NCBI RefSeq assembly: GCF_022921055.1
Contig: NZ_CP095061.1
Span: forward strand, 1,589,501 to 1,653,500
DNA from: Hymenobacter volaticus
GTDB lineage: Bacteria > Bacteroidota > Bacteroidia > Cytophagales > Hymenobacteraceae
DNA length: 64,000 nt
Direction of reading: 5' to 3'
The translations under genes and the position numbers were made by a program. A model generated the notes under the pieces. It was not told the DNA's origin. It did no database searches and was given only the letters and a program-made list of their open reading frames with translations. Positions 45,401-54,653 of this stretch are shown here, in pieces (the stretch's first letter is position 1; each line of letters begins with the position of its first letter).

Positions 45401-46526
45401 ACGGAATCCTGCTAGCATCTCTAGTTATATTAATTGACTTCAGGAGGCTGCCAAACGTCAACCCTTGGTGCTCGTAGGCGTCGAAGAGATAGGTTTTGCG
45501 TTGCTGTAGATAAGTGTTGAAACTTTCAGATGCGGTATGTTCACTACGCAGGGGAAGTAAATTCACGCAATGGCCAATCAAGTGTTGGCTCCCGCTAGTC
45601 GGTTGGCCGGCAGTGGGTATCCCGACCACGATACTCTGCTGCCCAGTTAAACGATGAAGCAGCACTTCAAAACTTGCCAGGAGGGTTGTTACAAAACTGC
45701 ATCCAGCCTGTAACCCCGTTTTTTTTACTCTAGCGACTAGCTCGTTAGGGAGGGAAAAATCTAGGCGGGCACTGGCGTACGTGCGATAGAGAGGTCGCGG
45801 AAAATCTGTTGGCATCTCCACAACCGGTACAGAATCCTTGTACTGGTTCACCCAAAAGGCCTCCGTTTGCTTGTATTCTGTGCTCGCCTGGAATAGTATC
45901 TGTTCATCAGCGTAATCGCTGAAGCGAGGAGGCGCGGGTAAAGCAGACGATAAGCCCTGGGAATAAGAAGAGTACAGGCTACTAACGTCTTGCAGTAAAA
46001 TGCCTAGCGACCAACCATCGCAAATGATGTGGTGAGCGGTTACAATAAAATGATATTGATCGTCGGCTAGTTTCAGCAGTATTGCCTTTAACAACGGGCC
46101 TTGCACTAAATCAAATACGTGCTGGGCATCATTTGCAATGGCTTTTGTAGTCAACAATTCCCTTCTGTCGAGGGGAAGACTGGAAAGGTCTTGATAGGAA
46201 AAAGGAACTTCAACACTCGTGAATACGCAGATGTATTTGCCATCGGCACTGAAGACGGAGCGGAGCGCTTCATGCCGATCTGCTACTTCCTGCAAGGCTT
46301 GTTGTAATACCCGGCTGTCAAGTGAACCAGTGAAGCGTAGGGAAAGCGACTCGTTATACGCCCGACTAGCATCTTGGCCTCCGAGCAGGCAAGCCAGCCA
46401 TATTTCTAATTGGGGAGCAGTAGTTAGTGCAACTCGGGAAATTTCTGGTCCGGCAAATGGATCAAACTCAACCGCAAATGATGTGCTATCAGATACGTAT
46501 TCGGCTATTTGAGTTTCAGGTGACAT
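42489..46526 (-). CDS. NRPS, C-A-T-TE terminating module
   Basis: 1345 residues from ATG 46526 (MSPETQIAEYV); an in-frame TTG lies 33 bases upstream. Domains: condensation about 40-470 with an intact active site HHIICDG; adenylation about 490-1000 (YILYTSGSTGLPKGV, MYGPTETTIYS, YRTGDLAKL, GRADQQIKIRGYRIEPGEIE, TLNGKIDKAAL); carrier about 1020-1090 (DDFFKLGGHSMIA); type I thioesterase about 1110-1345 (PLYIVHGAG, nucleophile GYSFGG, terminal His in VPGDHNYMF). Specificity residues read by eye are D, M, L, Q, I, G, M, I, Y, K; I cannot assign a substrate. The TE would hydrolyse or cyclise the product. The second half of the gene is AT-rich. Confidence 0.93.
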   Translation of the reverse strand: MSPETQIAEYVSDSTSFAVEFDPFAGPEISRVALTTAPQLEIWLACLLGGQDASRAYNESLSLRFTGSLDSRVLQQALQEVADRHEALRSVFSADGKYICVFTSVEVPFSYQDLSSLPLDRRELLTTKAIANDAQHVFDLVQGPLLKAILLKLADDQYHFIVTAHHIICDGWSLGILLQDVSSLYSSYSQGLSSALPAPPRFSDYADEQILFQASTEYKQTEAFWVNQYKDSVPVVEMPTDFPRPLYRTYASARLDFSLPNELVARVKKTGLQAGCSFVTTLLASFEVLLHRLTGQQSIVVGIPTAGQPTSGSQHLIGHCVNLLPLRSEHTASESFNTYLQQRKTYLFDAYEHQGLTFGSLLKSINITRDASRIPLVPVVFNVDMGLANGVNFHGVTYQLKSNPRVFETFDLFLNATGTEEALVLEWSYNTALFKAESIRYMMATFEQLLEEVTTNPNSTLVSSNNNITNVLSAYNALNNTAVDYSSIKYLPNLIQEVAYNYPTAIAVKFKNNTLSYYQLNTKANQLARYLLAQGLSTGDVVGIALDRSQELLVTLLAVLKCGATYLPLDPTYPADRLEFMLLDSKSSFLLKSKSISFNFYDVAIIDIEDALSQAENYFTDAVEVEISGDAVVYILYTSGSTGLPKGVQIKHSGLINLLRSVQQEIGISSTDRLLAITTISFDMAVLELFLPLVSGAMVVVADSKATKDGNALQHLIEAEGITAMQATPATWRMMLDAGWTELYPLKAISGGEALPEDLAQRLLARCASLWNMYGPTETTIYSSFKKITHAKELITIGRPVANTQFYILDDHFNLVEPNTIGELYIAGNGLAKGYLNRSELNKEKFIDNPFSLIDGEKMYRTGDLAKLTDTGEVQYLGRADQQIKIRGYRIEPGEIEHQLSSLHEIQEAVVIAKPDSYGMIRLAAYVVVRDFNYVTDFSTRITTWKNSLGNKLPAFMIPSEIIVVNSIPKTLNGKIDKAALLSYVKADEIKADERHDGPRTDTEKLVVDIWKQYLQIPTIGIFDDFFKLGGHSMIAVQVIAQLEKVTGKKLPLATLFESSTVEKLAAVLHMDSKFITWDSLVPIKPQGSKTPLYIVHGAGLNVLIFNALSKSLDPDQPIYALQAKGLNGIDEPHETIEDMAAHYISTIEKANPNGPYALAGYSFGGIIAFEMAKQLKAAGKAVPFLAMFDTYANQPDHFIPFLTRSIKRFLFFLKRILFFFVLLRKSPKATIHYKLEAIQRDFQKLKYSKEQYYEEVYGHSYKMALMHKRAAHKYKLTPQNIKIELFRAKERTYYVDDFEYMGWKPFVLDEISIHEVPGDHNYMFAPPHDEETGRILQAALNKII

Positions 46527-46586
46527 TTGTTTGTTGCGGTTAATAAATAAGGCACTCAATTACTTATTGCAGAAAGCAGGCGTTGT

Positions 46587-46631
46587 AGAATAATAATTTG
46601 CTTTTAAATGAAAAAAGCAAATTATTATTCT
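46587..46631. repeat. Perfect 19-bp hairpin between the two synthetase genes
   Basis: Arms AGAATAATAATTTGCTTTT (46587-46605) and its exact reverse complement (46613-46631) with a 7-base loop, in the 120-base gap between the hybrid synthetase stop and the NRPS start. On the minus strand it is not followed by a T-run, so an RNA-processing or attenuation role is as likely as termination. Confidence 0.8.
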
Positions 46632-46646
46632 GTGTTATAATGAATT

Positions 46647-47368
46647 TTAATTTAAATCTATTTTTAAATATTTACCTGGAAGCTCAGGATTGGAAATATA
46701 CCAAGCAGGATTTCCTTTATTATCTCTACCTAATTTCGCGCCTGGAATGGGAGGAGTATTTGGCGAAATCAGATTTTGCTGCTTGGATAGTGTTTTCGAG
46801 CTGTATAAGCTGGAAGGAAAGAAACCGGCTTGCACCATTTCATTAATACTATCGAGACAAATAGTAATAATTTGATTTATATCTTCGGTGGTATGGGCTT
46901 CGGTCATGAAGCAAGGAAATCCATCCCATATATGTATTCCCTTTTCCCGCATCATAGTGAATAATAATTCGCTATACGGAATATCTTCCTTGAATTTAAT
47001 TTTCCAGAGAGAACCGAAATGCGCAACAAAAAAAGGTAGCTGCTGCCGGGTTAATTCAGTATTTAGCGAGTTGGCTAAGTAGTCTGTTTTGGCCGTGAGG
47101 CTTTGTTGCAAAGCAGGGCCTTGCGCCTTCATGTACAGTAGAGATGCCTTAGCTGCTGCAAGGGCCAAGGGGTGCCGCACAAAGGTGCCGGCGAAGTAAG
47201 TGACGCCTACCTCGGGGTAGGAGGCGTCTTCGTACTGCCAAAAGCCGCCGTCAAGCGCATCCATGAAAGCTTTATGGCCAGCAATAACGCCAATGGGCAA
47301 GCCGCCCCCCACTACCTTGCCATACGATGCTAGGTCCGCTTTGATGCCGAATAGGGCTTGTGCGCCCC
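46647..47368 (-). CDS. Hybrid synthetase, segment 3: C-terminal half of the aminotransferase
   Basis: About 240 residues, the end of the same gene that starts at 53316 (about 2223 residues once two single-base losses are repaired). It continues the class III PLP aminotransferase from the break: the PLP lysine lies in YGKVVGGGLPIGVIAG, then YFAGTFVRHPLALAAAKA and GIHIWDGFPCFMTEAHT. The tail (IPGAKLGRDNKGNPAWYISNPELPGKYLKIDLN) is the linker usually found between an embedded aminotransferase and a following condensation domain; here the protein ends instead, and the C domain is on the next protein, so the two likely dock. The break is a missing base in the C run 47365-47369; repair gives HPGGAQALFGIKADLASYGK. 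Confidence 0.9.
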
Positions 47369-50300
47369 CGGATGCATCCGGAAGCCTGTAATTACTTCGT
47401 CGAAAATCAGCGCGGTACCAGAAGCCGCAGTTATTTCTCGTACCTGCTTCAAAAACTCGATAGGTACGAACTCCGGCCGGCGGCTCTGGACTGGTTCTAC
47501 TAGTACGGCTGCCAACTCGTGTGCCCTCTCCTTAATGATGCGGAGACTTTCGTCGGTGCCGTATTCGAGAATGAGCATGTTTTTCACGGCTTCCGGCATG
47601 ATGCCAGGGGCAGCCGGAAACGACATCAATTTTTTTGTACCGCGAACCAACACTTCATCTACTATACCGTGGTAGGAGCCGGTGAAGGCCACAATCAAAG
47701 AGCGCCCGGTTACGGTGCGAGCAATGCGCATGGTACCGAGCACGGCTTCGGAACCCGTGCTGCACAAGGCGGTCCGGTCAAAGCAAGTGAATTCGCACAG
47801 CAACTTGCTGACTTCGCCAGCTAACTCGTGCTGAGGACCTACCTCATAGCCATCCTCAATCTGCTGATGCAATGCTTTAGTAATCAACGAGGGTTGGTGC
47901 CCAAGCATGGAGGAGCCAAAGCCGTTCAGGGCATCTATGTACTGGTTGCCATCAATGTCCCAGAGGTAGCTGCCTTTCGACTTATTGACCACAATAGGAT
48001 ACACCACTTCCTTGGTGAGCGGCTTGAACCCCGAAACCACGCGCGGATCAGCCATGTGGGCGCGGTGCTGCTGTGAGTACGCTTTGCTGCCACGCGTTTT
48101 TTGGTTGTAGCGAGATGTGAGCTGCCATAAAAATTCCTGCTGTAGCTCACTCAGTTCGGTTGCTTGCCGCTCAATGCGGGCAGTAGCCCCGAATGGTTTT
48201 TTCAACTCTGCTTCTTCCTCTGCACTCAAGGCGTGACTGGTTGCTGTCTGCGCCTCTTTCACGGGTTGGCTTGGTATAGGCAGTACAGCAGGAGCCGCCG
48301 TGTAGGGTGCCGCCTGGTTACTAGTTTGCAGCAGCATAACCTGCTGCGACAGTAATTGCAGCTGTTGGGCTACTAGCCCTAGCATCGTGTCACTGGTCGG
48401 ATTGGGAGCAGCTATTGCAACTGGTACAGGCACTGCCGGCGGAAGAGCAGGCGCCACGGGCACGCTGACGGGTTGTGGGAGGGCCGCAGGTTGGTACGCT
48501 TCCGGAGGGAGCTTGCTGTCCAGATAAGTGACGAGTGCCTCTAGCGTTGCGTATTCCTGATTTAGCTGCCGGAAGGTAATCGGAACGTTGAATTCTTTTT
48601 TTAAGGTAATAGATAACTGCGTCAGCAATAAGGAGTCGAGGCCTATTTCCAACAGGCTCATGGAAGGCGTTACACCGTCCATTTCAAGGCCGGACGCGTT
48701 TTCAACCAAGGTTTTAATTTTAATAAATAGGGTGTCTCTTCTCATATTTCTTGATGCGAGGTGTGTTGTAGGGTCAACCTGAGCGAGCGTAGGCACTGGC
48801 CGAGAATCCGCAGTAGCTTTAGTTGTGGGGGGCGCTAACCAGCAGGGCTTGCGGTTGAAGGAATAGGTAGGTAAGTTGATTTTGCGCCTGTTTTGAGTTG
48901 CATAAAAAGCGTCCCATGTAGGCTCTACGCCGTGCAGCCATAACTGCCCTAGCGCTTCTAGCATCATGTGTTGCTCGGAGTGTGTGCCGTGGGGTGTGCC
49001 TAAGCTAGAGAGCACCGTAATTGGCCGAGAATTGCGTTGCTGGCGGGCCAGCGTAGACGTAACACTGCCAGGGCCCACTTCCAAGAGTAGCGGTGTGTCT
49101 TGTTGAAAAAGGGTCTCGAGGGCATCGGCAAAACGGACGGGTAACCGTAGGTGCTGAGCCCAGTACTGCGGGTCGGTTGCCTGGGCGTCGGTCAGCCAGG
49201 TGCCCGTAACCGTGGAGACAATAGGTTTCTGGGGCCGGCGCAAGGCTGCTTTCTCTACCTCGCGCTGGAACTCGCCCACAACCGGCTCCATCATGGCAGA
49301 ATGGAAGGCGTGGCTGGTGGGCAGAATCCGATTCGGAACTTTGTTGTCGTCCAGCAGCAAGGTAAATGCGGCAATAGCACTATCCTCGCCGGCTACCACA
49401 CAATACTTGCTGCTGTTGATTGCCGCTATTGACAGGGCTGCTGGTAGAAGCGCTTCTAGTTTTTCCACTTCCAAGCGCACCGAGAGCATGCTGCCACGAG
49501 GAAGGGCGCTTACTAAGCGGCCGCGCACAGCAATGAGGGTTAGCGCCTCGGCGAGGGTGAAAACGCCCGCTAAACAAGCCCCCACAAATTCGCCGACGCT
49601 ATGACCGCAGAAAATGGATGGCTCGATGCCCCAGTTCAACCAGAGTTGAGCTAAAGCATACTCGGTGACAAACAGGGCCGGTTGGGCGTAGCGGGTGTTT
49701 TTTAGCGTGTCCTCGGTGGCAGAAGTAACACTGTCGGGGTATAGGACACGGCGGATGTCAACCTCGAGTTGTGGGAGCAGCAATTCAGCGCAAGTATCCA
49801 CGGCCTGCTGATAAACACTTTCCTTTTCGTACAAAGCGCGGCCCATATTCAGATACTGCGCCCCTTGGCCGGGAAACAGGAACACCACTTCGCCCGGCAC
49901 TGCTTGCAGACTGTGGGCTCCAGCTAGTGAAGGTGACTCAGTATCAAGCGCCTGAGCTAGCTCGGCGGGAGTAGCAGCTACCACAAAACGGCGGTGCGCG
50001 AATGAGGCGCGCGTTTTTTGCAGCGTGTACGCTATATCGGCCAGTTCCAAATGGGAAGATGACTGCAACTCAGTGGCCAATCGCTGGGCGTAGGCCTCCC
50101 GGCTGGCCGTTGACTTTGCCGACCAAGTGAGCAACTGCGCCTTGCGGCCCTCAGTTGACACAGGAAACTCATTCTCAAATTCTTCCAGCACCACATGGAC
50201 ATTGGTACCCCCAACGCCGAACGAGCTGACGCCCGCCCGGCGTGCACTTGGGGTCGCTTGCCACTCTCTGAGCTGGTTATTTACAAAGAAGGGGCTATTG

Positions 50301-51456
50301 GAAAAATCGATATGGGGGTTTGGGGCTTCAAAGCCTAGCGAAGGTGGCAACTGCTTGTAGTGCAGTGCGAGAGTCGCCTTAATGAGACCCGCAACGCCAG
50401 CTGCTGTGGTAAGATGCCCCATATTACTCTTGATGGAGCCTAATGCGCAGTGCTGCTTAAGTGCTTGTTCGCCGAAGGCTAGAGTCAAGCCTTCTATCTC
50501 AATTGGGTCGCCGATGGGGGTACCCGTGCCATGGGCTTCCACATAACTGATGGTGGAGGGCTCGACGCGGGCATCTTCCAGAGCCATGGTTATAGCTGCT
50601 GCCTGCCCTTCGGCGCTCGGTGCCGTGAAGCTACCCTTGTTACTGCCATCGTTGTTGATGCCTACGCCTTTGATTACCGCATAAACGGTATCCCCATCTT
50701 GGCGAGCAGCTGCCAACCGTTTGAGGAGCACCACGCCGGCTCCATCGCTAAACACTGTGCCTTGGGCCGCAACATCAAACGGGCGGCAGTGCCCGTCGGG
50801 ACTGAGCATCGCCCCTTCCTCGTAGAGGTGGCCGCTGAACATCGGCGACGTAACGCTGGCGCCCCCTGCTAAGGCTACTGTGCATTGGCCACTACGCAAA
50901 CTTTGGACAGCTTGGGCTATTGCCAGCAGCGAGGTAGAACAAGCCGAATACACGCTTACCGCCGGACCTTTCAAGTTTAGCTGATAAGCTGTGCGAGAAG
51001 CTATGTAATCCTTTTCGTTGGCCGTCATCACTTGAAATCCACCCACTTGGTCTACCAAATCCCGGTTGGCCTGCACATTATGTTGGTAGTAAGTGTTGTT
51101 GCCGCTGCCGGCAAATACGCCGATGCTTTCTTTGTAATACTGTGGCAGATAGCCGGCCTGCTCCAATGCTTCCCAGGCAATTTCCAGAAAGACTCGCTGC
51201 TGCGGATCCATCAGTTCCGCTAGTTTCGGATTCAGGTTGAAGAAGCTGGCGTCAAACTGATCGGCTTGGTTAATAACGCCGCGGGCCTTGACGTAGAGTG
51301 GGTCGTTTTTTAGTTGCGCGGGTATGCTGGCATCTAGTTCGTCGGCGGTGAAGAAGCGAGTGGTTTCCCGGCCTTCTTTAAGCAGTTGCCAAAGCTCAGC
51401 GATGGTGTCAGCACCTGGAAAGCGGCCCGCCATACCAATGATGGCAATGTCCGCCC
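47369..51456 (-). CDS. Hybrid synthetase, segment 2: KS-AT-ACP-aminotransferase (N-terminal half)
   Basis: About 1360 residues. Ketosynthase: SACSTSLLAI (active Cys), EAHGTGTPIGDPIE and GSIKSNMGH (both His), complete. Acyltransferase: FLFPGQGAQY, GHSVGEF (active Ser), and HAFH in TSHAFHSAMM, which predicts malonyl-CoA. Acyl carrier: LLEIGLDSLLLTQL. A Pro/Ala/Val-rich linker follows (about 48240-48520), then the class III aminotransferase (NGFGSSMLGHQP, STGSEAVLGTMRIAR, FTGSYHGIVDE, LIFDEVITGFRMHPG). This order is known from iturin/mycosubtilin and microcystin synthetases, where the aminotransferase converts a beta-keto thioester to a beta-amino one. No reductive domain is present. It is in frame with segments 1 and 3 only after restoring one base at each end. 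Confidence 0.93.
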
Positions 51457-53316
51457 CGCTTGGCTCTGCTGGTCTTGTATTTGGGCAGGCTTAACTTTTA
51501 CTGCTGGTTGCTGGCCTAAAAACGTAGCCAATCCGGCCGCGGTAGGGTAGTGGTAGAGCTTCGTTATGGACAAAGAAAGCTGATGCTTTAGCTTTAGTAC
51601 CGCCACTGTTTTCTGCGCCAACAAAGAGTTGCCACCGAGCTCGAAAAAGTTATCATCGGCCCCAACTCTATCCAGATGAAGCAGTTCAGCCCAAAGACCA
51701 GTCAGTTTCTTTTCTAGTTCGGAAGTAGGCTTTCGGTATAAGGCCGACACATCAGGACGTTGCAGCTCCGGAACGGGCAGCGCCTTCTTATCAACTTTTC
51801 CACTGGTCGTTTGCGGCAACTCTTCCATCCACACAAACGCCGATGGCATCATGTAGTCGGGCAAGCTGGTTTCCACGGCCTTCCTGACAGCAACCGTGTC
51901 TTGGTGGTGATTTTGGGAAACCAGGTACGCTAGCAGCTTCTTTTCGCCATCGTCGTAGGTGCGGGCTACCACTACCGCTTGCTTGATGTTGCTGATGGTG
52001 TTCATCATCACCTCCACTTCGCCAAGCTCGATGCGGTGGCCGCGGATCTTCACCTGGTCGTCTTGGCGGCCCTGAAATTCGATAGTGCCATCTGGGGTGA
52101 GGTAGCCAACGTCGCCGGTGCGATACAAACGCATGTTCTCTCCCGCTGGCGAGGTCCAGTCGATAAACTTACTGGCCGTTAAAGCTGGCTGATTTAGGTA
52201 TCCTTCGGCCAGACAGGCACCACCAATGCACAACTCTCCACTGGTACCGAGCGCAACAGAATTTAGTGCGCTGTCAACGACGATAATGAAGGTGTTGTCG
52301 ATAGGTTGCCCGATGGTGGGCAAGTCCGGCCAGCCAGCGGCATCGCCTTTTAGTTTCAGCTGCGTTACTACGTGGCACTCCGTTGGGCCATATTGGTTGT
52401 AGAGCGTGCAACCTGGGAGAGCCGAAAATAAGCTCCTGACTTGAGGCGTGATTTTAAGCTGTTCTCCAGCCGTCATAACCTCTTGCAAGCAAGCAGGAAA
52501 ACACTGCTCGTTCACAGCAGCTTCGGCCAGGTACTGCAACGCCACAAAGGGCAGAAACACCCGATTGATTTTCTGCTGCTCGATGAAAGCTAACAGACCG
52601 GCAAAATCAATGCGGAGGTCATCGTCGATGAGAACCAAGGTGCCGCCAGTACTGAAGGTGGCAAAGATTTCCTGAAAGGAAACGTCAAAGGTCAGCGTAG
52701 CAAATTGCAGGGTCCGCGTTTCGCGGGTGGCGCACGAGTTTCGGCTCTGCCATTGCAGCAAATTCAACAGTGGGTTGTGGCCCATGCACACGCCTTTCGG
52801 CTCACCGGTCGATCCGGAAGTATACAGGACGTAGGCCACCTGATTCCATGCAGCTACTGCTTGTATTGGGTAGCTGTAGTCTTTATCGGAGAGAATAGTC
52901 TGCAGAGACAGGCTCTCGAATGTTGCTTGATCGTGCGCGGATGCTACGCAAGCGGTGATGCCTGAGCTAGCAATAATTCGTTGTAAGCGCGCTGCTGGAT
53001 AGGAGGGGTCGAGTGGCAGGTAAGCTTTGCCAGCCTTCAGGATGGCAAGTAGCCCAACTATCATCTCGATACGTCGAGATGTACTTAAGCCTATGATGGG
53101 GCTATCTGGAGCCTGCCGCAGGATAGCTTGTGCAAGAGCATTGGCTTGCTCGTTTAGCTGGGAGTAGGTAATGTGAGCGGCTCGGTGCTCAACTGCCACC
53201 GCATCATGATGGAGTGTAACTGCCTGTTCAAACATTTGAATGAGCGCTGAGACTCCAGTAACACTGCTAGCGTTGGCTAGATTATCAAGCGCAGGTTGCC
53301 TATGCTCGGGGATCAC
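51457..53316 (-). CDS. Hybrid synthetase, segment 1: A-T starter module
   Basis: About 620 residues, starting at GTG 53316 (MIPEHRQPALDN). Adenylation domain: YVLYTSGSTGEPKGV, FDVSFQEIF, FLPFVALQ, NQYGPTECHVV, YRTGDVGYL, GRQDDQVKIRGHRIELGEVE, TTSGKVDKKAL. Carrier: DDNFFELGGNSLLAQ. No condensation domain precedes it, so it loads the starter. The specificity residues read by eye are D, V, Q, F, M, A, Q, V, V, K, close to published proline codes of the DVQxxAHVVK type. A missing base in the C run 51454-51457 separates it from the ketosynthase: repair gives SQAGADIAIIGMAGRFPGADT, the normal KS start. Confidence 0.9.
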
Positions 53317-53880
53317 AGGAATAGAATAAAATTTAGTAAAGAGAAATAACGATGCAATTATATTTAAAATGATTCAGATAATGATAATAAGGTTGAATAA
53401 ATCGATGAAAAACGTGCAATAAGCATTAAGAGAGCTGATTTGTGTATTTTAATTCCACCGTGAGTAAAAATTGTGATTATTGAAATATTTATGAAAATGA
53501 AGAAATGATGTTTTTAATTATTTTTAGAAATAAGCTTGGCCTTATTTTCTGTTTGACATGCATAAAAGCTCGTTGGATCAAGAAGAACATGGCCAAACTC
53601 GTCCGTATGAGGATTTTGGTGCTAGACATCTAACACGGCCTCGAAACGAAGAGTAAGATTAAAATAGAATTAAAACAACTTCATTTGTACTTCATCTATA
53701 ACTCAAGTGTGCCCTATTCTGAATGGGCCTTTACTGCAAGGAAACAGCTATTTGTAGATAGAAATTCGTGTTTGCAAAGCGTGCGAAAGAGCAAGCTGGA
53801 GCGTTGGATAACTCAAGAGCGAGTTTAATCCCCGTATCTTCGGCCAATTCGTTCTGCATTCCACACCTAGTTTCTCCCAC
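53317..53880. promoter_or_regulatory. AT-rich divergent region between the NRPS/PKS locus and a two-component system
   Basis: About 560 bases, very AT-rich from 53320 to 53720, without a gene. It must hold the promoter of the biosynthetic locus and that of the response regulator at 53881. No repeat or riboswitch was recognised. Confidence 0.45.
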
Positions 53881-54558
53881 ATGAAAATTCTGTTGGTGGA
53901 AGACGAGCCCAAAGTGGCGTCGTTTTTACATAAGGGCCTCACCGAGCAGCAGCACTCTGTCGAAGTAGCCACGGACGGACCCACTGGGCTGCGAATGGCC
54001 CTAGCCGGTTCTCACGACCTTATTATCCTCGATAATTTGCTGCCGGGCCTGAGCGGGCTTGATGTATGCCGCCAAGTACGAGCCCTTAATTCAGCTGTAC
54101 CTATTCTGATGCTGACTGCGTTAGGCGAGACGGACGACAAAATTCGGGGTCTCGACGCCGGGGCCGATGATTATCTGGTAAAGCCGTTTGCTTTTCAGGA
54201 ACTGCTAGCGCGTGTGCGAGCTTTGGTACGTCGTCGTCCTGAATCCAATTCTTCTGCGGCTATCCTGCATCTTGCCGATCTTACCCTTGACCCAAGCAGC
54301 AAACGAGTGCAGCGGGCTGGTCAGCCTATTCAGCTTACGGCCCGCGAGTTTTCATTGCTGGAATATCTGCTTCGCCACAAAGGCCGCGTTATTTCCAGAG
54401 TAGACATACTTGAGCACGTGTGGGAAACTAGCTTCGACACGGGTTCCAATGTGATTGATGTATACATCAATTTCCTGCGTAAGAAAATCGACAAAGACTT
54501 TACCCCCAAGCTAATTCATACGCTGGTAGGTATGGGCTACGTGATGAAGGAAGAGTAA
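53881..54558 (+). CDS. OmpR/PhoB-family response regulator
   Basis: 225 residues. Receiver: MKILLVEDEP, phospho-acceptor Asp51 (HDLIILDNLLPG), MLTA, DYLVKPF. Winged-helix effector: LTAREFSLLEYLLRHKGRVISR, DVYINFLRKKID, GMGYVM. The style is that of CusR/CopR-like regulators of the OmpR family. It lies 95 bases before its kinase on the same strand. Targets unknown; candidates are the SulP-carbonic anhydrase genes downstream and the divergent NRPS/PKS locus. Confidence 0.96.
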   Translation: MKILLVEDEPKVASFLHKGLTEQQHSVEVATDGPTGLRMALAGSHDLIILDNLLPGLSGLDVCRQVRALNSAVPILMLTALGETDDKIRGLDAGADDYLVKPFAFQELLARVRALVRRRPESNSSAAILHLADLTLDPSSKRVQRAGQPIQLTAREFSLLEYLLRHKGRVISRVDILEHVWETSFDTGSNVIDVYINFLRKKIDKDFTPKLIHTLVGMGYVMKEE

Positions 54559-54653
54559 ATTTCGAGGGAGAGCCGCGTTGACCTAGTGAGGCAAATAGGT
54601 TCGGTCAACTCAGAGGCGATGCTGGTTTCCTCTAACACCAAATCCACTAAAGC

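Larger units (their letters stand above)
41683..53316 (-). other. NRPS/PKS biosynthetic gene cluster
   Basis: Three co-directed genes in transcription order: hybrid A-T-KS-AT-ACP-aminotransferase (53316 to 46647), C-A-T-TE NRPS (46526 to 42489) and Sfp-type PPTase (42471 to 41683). Domain logic: load an amino acid, extend by malonyl, aminate the beta-keto group, condense with a second amino acid, release by thioesterase. There is no ketoreductase, methyltransferase or epimerase, and no transporter or resistance gene inside the locus. The whole is bounded by a terminator (41599) and a 560-base gap before a divergent two-component system. Confidence 0.85.

Noticed and set aside
51334..51456. 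C-terminal end of the starter module as a separate protein ending at 51334
   Set aside because: The residues after SQAG (RTLPSLVWRAAFQV) are the ketosynthase start in a shifted frame; one restored base joins the two.
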